NCBI GenBank assembly: GCA_963966185.1
Contig: CAWZYM010000089.1
Location: forward strand, 1,033,501 to 1,097,500
Length of the DNA: 64,000 nucleotides
Origin: Rhabditoides inermis
Taxonomy: Eukaryota > Nematoda > Chromadorea > Rhabditida > Rhabditidae
Direction: 5' to 3'
The position numbers were made by a program, and so were the translations under genes. The notes beneath the pieces were generated by a model that saw only the letters and a list, made by a program, of their open reading frames with translations, was not told the origin of the DNA and searched no databases. Numbering within the stretch: the first letter of the stretch is position 1; each line of letters opens with the position of its first letter. This document shows positions 57,478-64,000 of this stretch, piece after piece.

Positions 57478-59183
57478 GGGGTAGTAGCGTCAGAACTCGT
57501 ACTGTTTGTATGCGGATTAGAGGAGAAGGATGCGGTATAGAGTGCGATGGGTTGAAGAGTCTTGTAGAGACGCCAGTCTCGATTAAGTATATCAAAAATC
57601 AAAAAGTTGCTTTATGATAAGATTTCTGGCCTATATTTTACGTGGTCTGTAGGAGCAATTCGTATAGAGTGCGGTGGGTTGTGTCCCCCGGGTGCCTATA
57701 CTGGTAGGCTGAGAAATCCTAGGGAATTAGAGAGGGCGCGCAGCGCCCTCTCTTTTGGCTTAGGATAGGGCTCGCGCCAGAATTTTCAAGAAGCTATATC
57801 CAAAAATCATGTTAGCAGGAATGTGAACTCATCCAATTCATGTTAGTTAGATTCGCACGGTTCCGTAGGCCAGATCACTAATTGATGGCATCTTTGTATC
57901 TTTTCTCCGAAAGAAGTGATGAGCGATCTCGCGCACCCATGAGTCGGCAGGCCAGCGTGTGGGTGGGTGGGTGGTTCCCGTCACTCTGGCTAGCTCTCTC
58001 TCCCGGCAGGCGGGCAGAGCGCGCAGAGAAATCGCGAGAGAGCACGCTGTCGGCAGAGAGCGCAGACATGCACTTACTCCACGGCGACCGAAATTAAGAG
58101 AAAAGTCGATTAAAATTGTTTCTATACAATACCAAGAAAAATATAGTTACATATACACGCAACATTGTGCGTCACATCATAAAATGTGTCACATAATAGT
58201 TTTGTGTGTACTAATTAACGACAGAGCTTGGGAATCAGTGAGAGAAGATATTTCTATGAAATTCAACAAAAGCACATGTATTATCTGTTAAAAAGTACTT
58301 GCGTAAAGATATTAAGTTTGTCTTGACCCAATTCAACAAAAGCGCATGCATAAAACGTTTACAAATAACAAATACTAACACAAACCTGCGCATAACGGAC
58401 AGAGGACACTAACAGATGAAATGGAACAATACAATTGAATAACGTCATACGTCCATATTAGAGAGAGAGAGAGAGAGAATACGGAGAGAGAGAGAGAGAG
58501 AGAAGAGAGAGGAGAGAGAAAAGGAGAGAGAGAGGCGCAGGTTTGTGTTAGTATTTGTTATTTGTAAACGTTTTATGCATGCGCTTTTGTTGAATTGGGT
58601 CAAGACAAACTTAATATCTTTACGCAAGTACTTTTTAACAGATAATGATGTTTTTGTTCAATCACTGGTTATCAATAGTATTGATTGTGTATTAGATTGT
58701 GCTCATTTTTCTCACGTTGTTTGTTTCGCTTGTTTTTGTATTGTATATGTGATTGTGTATGTCCGCGTTTGTGTTGATAGCTGATGAATATGTGGTTTAT
58801 CGTTTATGATTTCTGTAACGTAAAGGTAAATGACCAGTGCCTAGAGTTGAGTCGATTAACAATACTGTTCATTAAAGTTCTCTTCAATTCTCCAGGAGCA
58901 CGATTTGTGCGCAAGCACGTTGTATACGTTGTGGCAAACAATTTACGAGATCTGTATCATGTTTGATGACTAGGGCATCGATCATCAAGGATTGTTTTCG
59001 TGTATTCTAAGTTACGCTGCTTGCGCGCCGCGAACAGTGCAAAATCGCCATTGCGCACGAATGGTGCGGGGCGATTCGAACTGGATAATTGGCGGGAACT
59101 TTAGCTAGTCATCAATTCATCGAACAATTTGGGACTAACCGATTAACGAATTCATTCAATTGAAAAAAAGAAAAAAAACTCTA
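57478..59183. other. Spacer downstream of the SUN gene
   Basis: No gene supported. It contains an 11-bp perfect stem with a 3-nt loop followed by TTTT at 57729-57753, the 112-bp inverted repeat at 58280-58646, and AT-rich sequence from 58650 onward. Confidence 0.55.
58280..58646. repeat. 112-bp perfect inverted repeat around a GA-rich loop
   Basis: Arms 58280-58391 and 58535-58646 are exact reverse complements over 112 bp as I read them. The 143-bp loop includes GA tracts at 58461-58530. Arms begin ATTATCTGTTAAAAAG. No coding content and no clear target duplication. Could be a young fold-back element, a transcribed hairpin source of small RNA, or a replication/assembly product. Confidence 0.92.
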
Positions 59184-60153
59184 CTAGTGTTTCTTGGTCG
59201 TGGAGGGTGCGTTGGTTTTAGCGGATGAGAAGCAGAGTCGGCACGTCTTCTTACAGTACTTCTCCTGGCTGGCGCGAGTGTAGCCGCGAACGTCGCGAGA
59301 CTCGCAAAAACCGTTGACCGACCACAGGCGGCAGCTGGAGAGGGGGGATAGGGACAGAGTGACAGACAGACAGGTGGATTGGGAGACAGGGACAGACAGA
59401 TGGAGGAGACGGGTAGACATACCACAGGTAAGTAGGTAGGTAGACTGACTCATAGAGAGACAGACAGAACCACACTCACTGAGGGCTGGTGTCCTTGCAA
59501 GTGGGGTCCACAGGATCGTCTCCTTGGTCACATCCATTGCACGTCGCGGCGCATTGCTCCTGCATCGAACCGATAAAATCAATGACGTATTAGAAATCGC
59601 ACATATGTCGCACATCATGAATACGAAACGAAAACACAAGAAGTGGTCAGTCTTTTCGAAACTCTTTTCGTATCACGGTCAAGCGCTGTGTTTCGAAGGG
59701 TCTTTCGAATAGACTGACCGCTAATTTACTATATCGGAATCGGTTTGAAATGCTCGGACCTGCATGAAGAGTAGGTAGTGTTTATTGGTGCAGAGGTGGG
59801 AGAGTGAGGCGCACTGGGTGTGGAGATCGGCACAGGTCTGCAAGACGTTTGTAGTTCATACTTCCTTACCAACGAATAACAACTAGATTACTGGTAACTC
59901 ACAGAGTTGTTTTCCGTCTCGGCCGATTCCAGTAGAGTCTCCTCCGGCTCGGCGGTTGTGGGAGTGTTAGGGCTGGCCCTTTCTATGGCCTCTGGAGTGG
60001 TGACAAGGATAGGAGGAATGGTGGGCTTGGTCTTTCTGGCGGCTCGGAAGCGCGGGATGCCTGAGAGGCTCTCTCTATTTCTCTCTCTCTCTCTCCCCTC
60101 TCTCTCCCCCCCCTCTCTCTCTCTCTTTATCTCCCTCTCTCTCTCTCTCCCCC

Positions 60154-60184
<31 letters not shown>

Positions 60185-60282
60185 CCCCCTCTCTCTCAGT
60201 TACCGTACTCACATCGGTTATTTATTTCGGGGGGGGGGGGGGGGGGGGGTAGGATGAGTAGGAGGAAGGTGAGGGATGACAT
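59184..60282 (-). CDS. Secreted protein with two ShKT domains
   Basis: Five exons: 60282-60213, 60060-59903, 59837-59760, 59559-59480 and 59334-59184. Signal peptide MSSLTFLLLIL is followed by seven prolines coded by a run of 21 C, then a Pro/Thr/Glu linker (KTKPTIPPILVTTPEAI). Two six-cysteine ShKT modules follow: CADLHTQCASLSHLC...EQCAATCNGC and CKDTSPHCRLWSVNGFC...KYCKKTCRLC, then a short SSAKTNAPSTTKKH tail. ShKT domains are widespread in nematode secreted and cuticle-associated proteins; the domain alone does not imply toxicity. All twelve cysteines are present. A palindromic MITE-like element lies in the intron at 59642-59732. Confidence 0.85.
59642..59732. mobile_element. Short palindromic element, GGTCAGTCT ends
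   Basis: The ends AGTGGTCAGTCTTTTCGAAA and the inverted form of AGCGGTCAGTCTATTCGAAA pair across about 90 bp. Same end sequence as the element at 37433-37590. Lies in an intron of the ShKT gene. Non-coding. Confidence 0.7.
60229..60249. repeat. 21-G homopolymer within the ShKT leader exon
   Basis: Twenty-one consecutive G on the plus strand (C on the coding strand) encode seven prolines directly after the signal-peptide core. Only multiples of three keep the downstream frame; one extra C would bring a TAA into frame a few codons later. Confidence 0.9.
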
Positions 60283-60644
60283 TGTCGAACTCCCTCTCTC
60301 TCAATATGGTCGTTTTCGATGGCTTATGTACCCAGTCCGTGTTTGTACATGAGTAGTATGGCGCTAGCTGCCCGCTTTTGTTTGACTTTGCTTGTTTTCC
60401 GGATTGTGTAATATAGCTTTCCACATACATAACATCAAAAAAAGTTTATGCGATGAGATGTGGTGATTTGTGTACCCGGATCGGAGCGAGAATCGATTTG
60501 GTGATGGTGATAATCAAATGATAAGAAGAGATCACACGTGTAATTAGGTGAGAGGCATTGCGGCGCGAAAGCAAGGGGGAGGAGAAGCCTATGGGGAGAA
60601 AGTCGAGAGGGATTCAGAAGGTTGACGTCGGATTCAGAAGGACC

Positions 60645-62022
60645 TCACACCCAGAAGGGGATGACGTGCTTGCCGGTTCTGGTGATGTACTGAAACTCCT
60701 CGTGCCAGTAGTAGTGCCACAGAATGTAGTCGAACAGATGGTTGATTGAAGTGCCTGAAATGAATGTCTTTTTGTGTTACTTTTTTTGGTGTCGAAATTC
60801 GAAAGCACCCGTTTGTAGTTGCTTCTTCTCGAAGTAGATGTCGAGATGTCGAAAATAGTTTTCCAGTGTTGCTATTTTGTAGTAGGAGCATCTATTTGTG
60901 ATTACTTACAAGACAAGAACCAGTAGACTGGGTGTTTTATGCGTGTTTTCCCCATATCTATTATGGAAGAGTGTGAGAGAGGCGCTGCACACTGCAGACT
61001 GGTCACACTGAACCGCGCGCAGAATGAAATATGCAAACCACTCAGAGTGTTTAGCAGTTACTTCGTACTCAGTTGACAATGCAAATCACATGGAGTGTTC
61101 ACAGGTATATACTTCCGGTTCGGTTGAAATGAATATGCAAATCAGTTGGAGTGTTTACAACTTCCGGTTGAGTTGAATATGCAAATAGCAAATCAATGTT
61201 TTGATTTTTGTTCGGGTTGAGAGAGGAGAGGAAAGAGAGAGAGGAGATGAAAGATGGAGAGAGAGGGAGAGAGAGATACTCACCGACGCCAAAGTAGAAT
61301 ATGAGTAGGTTGAGGTGCGGGTTGACTGGGTGGAGGATCGATACGAGCAGTTTGTCCGCTGTCGCAATCGTTAGAATCACCAGACCGAAGCAGTAGGCGT
61401 TCTGAAAGCGACTGTCAGTTTGTGATCCTGTCATTGTCACGCTGTCATTTGTCACTGTCACTCTGTTTGTTTCCACTTTCCACTACTGCTCTGTCATTCT
61501 GTCAATATGTCAGCATGTCAGATCTTGTCACCCACTACACTACCGCTCTGTCAGTCTGTCACTCTGTCAGTTGTCATTGTCACCCTGTCACCCTGTCACC
61601 GCACCTGCATGATGAGTATGGGCCATAGCAGGAGTGGATGTGGATTGCGCACGCATAGACACGTGAACAGAGTGATGACCAGGGCGATCGACTGTCCGAT
61701 GCACCATAGACATCTACAAGGGACATGTCACTGTCACCTGTCACCTGTCACCTGTCACCTGTCACCTGTCACCTGTCACCTGTCACCTGTCACCTGTCAC
61801 CTGTCACCTGTCACCTGTCACCTGTCACCTGTCACCTGTCACCTGTCACCTGTCACCTGTCACCTGTCACACTCACCGCATATAGCCCCCGTCGAGGTAG
61901 TTGGCGATGCACTCCTGTACCGAGATGAGCTCGTGGAAGAGGCCGAAGTCGAATATGATGACGTCTTGGGAGAGGAACTCAGCGGCGTCCGCGTTCGACG
62001 AGTTGAACGAACACAGGAAGAT
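60645..62022 (-). CDS. Multi-pass membrane protein, 5' end unresolved
   Basis: Exons 62022-61877, 61713-61605, 61401-61284 and 60754-60645, all in frame. Hydrophobic segments: CIGQSIALVITLFTCLC, LLLWPILIMQNAYCFGLVIL and LLIFYFGVGTSINHLFDYIL. Soluble parts: NADAAEFLSQDVIIFDFG and a C-terminal YITRTGKHVIPFWV. At least three membrane spans are visible; a first one could lie upstream. The general plan recalls nematode-specific four-pass membrane proteins, but I cannot name a family. The upstream exon lies beyond 62022, where the CR1-like element has inserted. An intron holds the (CACCTGT)n array. Confidence 0.72.
61730..61870. repeat. (CACCTGT)n minisatellite
   Basis: About 20 perfect or near-perfect 7-bp units in the intron between the 62022-61877 and 61713-61605 exons. 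It ends a few bases from the 5' splice site of the upstream exon. Related CACTGTCA-type sequence lies at 61430-61600. Confidence 0.97.
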
Positions 62023-62230
62023 CTGGATGTTGATTTGATGATGATTTTCAAATTCCATTCAAATTCCTCCCCCTCCCTTAGCAGTATACATAGCAGCTCA
62101 GCGATTTGCCGTTTGTCCATTCCCTGTGCTACCGTGTCTCTTTCAGATAAAGATCAATATCGATCAATACTCGCTTCACCTTCTACCCTTCCACCCAATA
62201 CTGTACGGTCAATTAAGTGCACCTTGTTGA

Positions 62231-63489
62231 ACTCGCTGACGCAATTGCTGACTTTGAGAATACCCACAATAATAACACGTTCATATGGGTGAAAAAAACC
62301 CAGCGCGCGCCCTAAACTATCCGAAGCGAAAAATATCGAATTTCTCAAAAATCGCAAGCAGTCTATCATGATCGGCTCAAGGCGTTCTTCACCGCGTGTC
62401 GTTAATTGTGGCGTTCCACAAGGCTCATGTCTTGGTCCCCTGTTGTTCAACATTTTCATTGATAACATTCCAGATAACCTTCCAAAAGATGTTTATCATG
62501 CGCTTTACGCTGATGATCTGAAAATTTCCTATCATTTCAATTATACCAGCACTACTGCTGCAACTACCTTTCAAAAAGCTATCGACACAGTCGCAGCTTG
62601 GTCAGCCACTTGGGGTCTTCAGATATCCACTAAGAAAACACAAATATTGCATATAGGCAAGCGGAATCCAAGGCACACTTATACAGCTCACGGCTGCGTT
62701 CTCAAACCAATAGATGCTGCCAAAGATCTTGGTATTCTAGTGAATAATAACTTGTTGTTCCGTGATCATCTAAAACAAATTGTTCAGCAAACTCTCTATT
62801 CTATAAATGATTTCCTTCGCACATACAAAACACGAAGCCCCACTCTTCTGATTACTGCGTACACTACCTACTTTCGCTGTAAACTAGAATATTGTACCGA
62901 GCTCTGGAACCCTACTGACGTTGCTTCTGTAAACCTAATCGAAAGCATATAACGCTATTATACTCGACGTGTGTGTCAGCGTATCGGACGCAACTTATCA
63001 TACCCCGAACGCCTTCAATTTTTTAATCTTCAATCTCTTGAAAATAGGCGATTCTTAAATGACGTCACTTACATACACAAAGTTATTCACTCAAAAACGA
63101 CTTTAGACTATCATGGGCTTTTCGCAATTATTCCAACTCGTACTCGCGGCTCTCATGAATTTAGGATTGTTCCCTCATTCGATCACACAGACACAGGCCG
63201 TACTAGCACTTTTTTAAGCAGAACCTTCGTAATTTGGAACTCTCTTCCTCATGACTTAGTTTCCGTCAACGACCCTTCCGTCTTCAAATCACAACTCTCT
63301 ACATTAGATATTATGCCACCTAGCAAATTGCGCAACCTATAGAGACCATATTTTTTTGTTTCGTATATTATTATGTTATTATTCCTTATTTATATTCAAC
63401 CCCATCCATATCTGCCGTTTTCCATGTTTTCACTTTTTGTTGCTATGTCGATTTTCTCATGTTATCGGTAATAAATCTATCTATCTATC
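62231..63489 (+). mobile_element. CR1-like non-LTR retrotransposon with 12-bp target duplication
   Basis: Flanked by exact GCACCTTGTTGA copies at 62219-62230 and 63490-63501. The 3' end has a (TCTA)n tail (63474-63488). 5'-truncated. Read on the minus strand, the target site TCAACAAGGTGC looks like an exon end plus donor of the membrane-protein gene, so the insertion falls at or next to that junction. Confidence 0.9.
62368..63342 (+). pseudogene. CR1-like reverse transcriptase fragment with an in-frame stop
   Basis: Frame from about 62320 to 63342: NCGVPQGSCLGPLLFNIFID, then LYADDLKISY (catalytic DD), AAWSATWGLQISTKKTQILH, AKDLGILVNNNLLFRDHL, and a C-terminal TFVIWNSLPHDLVSVNDPSV. A TAA at 62950-62952 interrupts an otherwise open frame of 201 + 124 codons, and an upstream break near 62290 cuts off the RT front. 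It is related in layout to the 37938-39152 RT but not a close copy. Inactive. Confidence 0.88.
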
Positions 63490-63501
63490 GCACCTTGTTG
63501 A

Positions 63502-63720
63502 GAGAGACATAAAGAGAAAGCAAGAAAGCATAGAGAGAGAGAGAGAAAATCAGAGAGAGAGAGAGAGATAGAGAATAGCAAAAAATATTTCGAGAAAGCA
63601 GAGAGAGAGAGAAAGAGGGGGTGGGGAAAGAGAGAGAGAGAGAGGAGAGGAGAGGGGAGAACGAGGGGGAGAGAGAAGGAGGAGGGCCAATGTTAAAGCG
63701 ATGCTGACTCGTACCTGAGC
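63502..63720. repeat. GA-rich low-complexity tract
   Basis: Purine-rich sequence with several (GA)n runs broken by AAAG, GGGG and AAATATTTC. It lies just beyond the target-site copy of the CR1-like element, in what is probably an intron of the membrane-protein gene on the minus strand. Confidence 0.85.
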
Positions 63721-63884
63721 GCATTTTATTTTTTGAGCATAGGGAAGTATATCTCAGAAAAAGAAATATATAATGATTATCATTAAAGGAACAGTGGCGT
63801 ATATCATAACCGTGTGGTAAGGAAATTTTCAAATTCGCACGAAATCACCACTTACCGAGGTGCATGTATGTTTCAGGCAAAGTT

Positions 63885-63962
63885 GCAAACAGGAATCGAA
63901 CCCGTGGCCGCGAGAGTAATAGCCAAACTCTTTGCACTGCGCCACGCAGCTCACTGGGTCAT
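63885..63962 (-). repeat. tRNA-like sequence at the window end
   Basis: Minus strand shows an A-box-like TGGCGCAGTG and a B-box GGGTTCGATTCC about 45 bp apart. The acceptor ends do not pair. Same general class as the heads at 1120-1200 and 55068-55149. Confidence 0.5.
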
Positions 63963-64000
63963 CATGCACACAAACCGCTGCCCTTCCCGAGAACTAACTT

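Overview
This window is from a nematode genome. The best evidence is a beta-integrin gene (11307-17588) whose cytoplasmic tail closely resembles C. elegans PAT-3 as I remember it. Intron-dense genes with short introns, ShKT-domain and UGT-type proteins, and several coding starts placed 0-4 bases after a TTTCAG-like acceptor (the look of spliced-leader acceptors) agree with this. I cannot name the genus from sequence alone. Exons are GC-rich; introns and spacers are AT-rich and full of GA/CT, GATT and GACA microsatellites.

Layout. 1-1592: the 3' half of the 18S rRNA methyltransferase BUD23 (+), with a tRNA-headed fold-back element in its last intron. 1784-5316: a UDP-glucuronosyltransferase (-). 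6053-8977: the splicing factor CWC25 (+) with an RS-rich insert. 11307-17588: beta integrin (+). 18224-20562: a 5'-truncated RTE-type retrotransposon (-) with target-site duplication. 20746-23311: a secreted-protein locus (-) in which one signal-peptide leader can join in frame to any of three terminal exons. 23350-26588: no gene found.

26589-36232 and 47528-56015 are two copies of one segment holding an acyl-CoA thioesterase 13-like gene, an unrecognised gene (here gene X) and a SUN-domain gene. Copy B is complete and continues into the SUN domain (to 57477). Copy A has lost the 5' exons of gene X and the SUN domain, and carries about 4.2 kb of foreign sequence (a transposon-type gene plus a decayed LDL-receptor-like gene). 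Copy B alone carries two insertions, an RTE retrotransposon and a 584-bp TA-flanked element, whose empty sites are preserved in copy A.

Between the copies lie a CR1/Jockey-like reverse transcriptase (about 37930-39365), a 4.5-kb array of a 61-bp satellite (40964-45515), a tRNA-Leu(CAA) and a LUC7-like gene fragment. The right end has a 112-bp perfect inverted repeat (58280-58646), a two-ShKT-domain secreted protein (-, 59184-60282), a multi-pass membrane protein (-, 60645-62022, 5' end unresolved) and a second CR1-like element (62231-63489) with a 12-bp target-site duplication beside that gene. The host genes do not form an obvious pathway; the main story is a recent duplication dissected by mobile elements.
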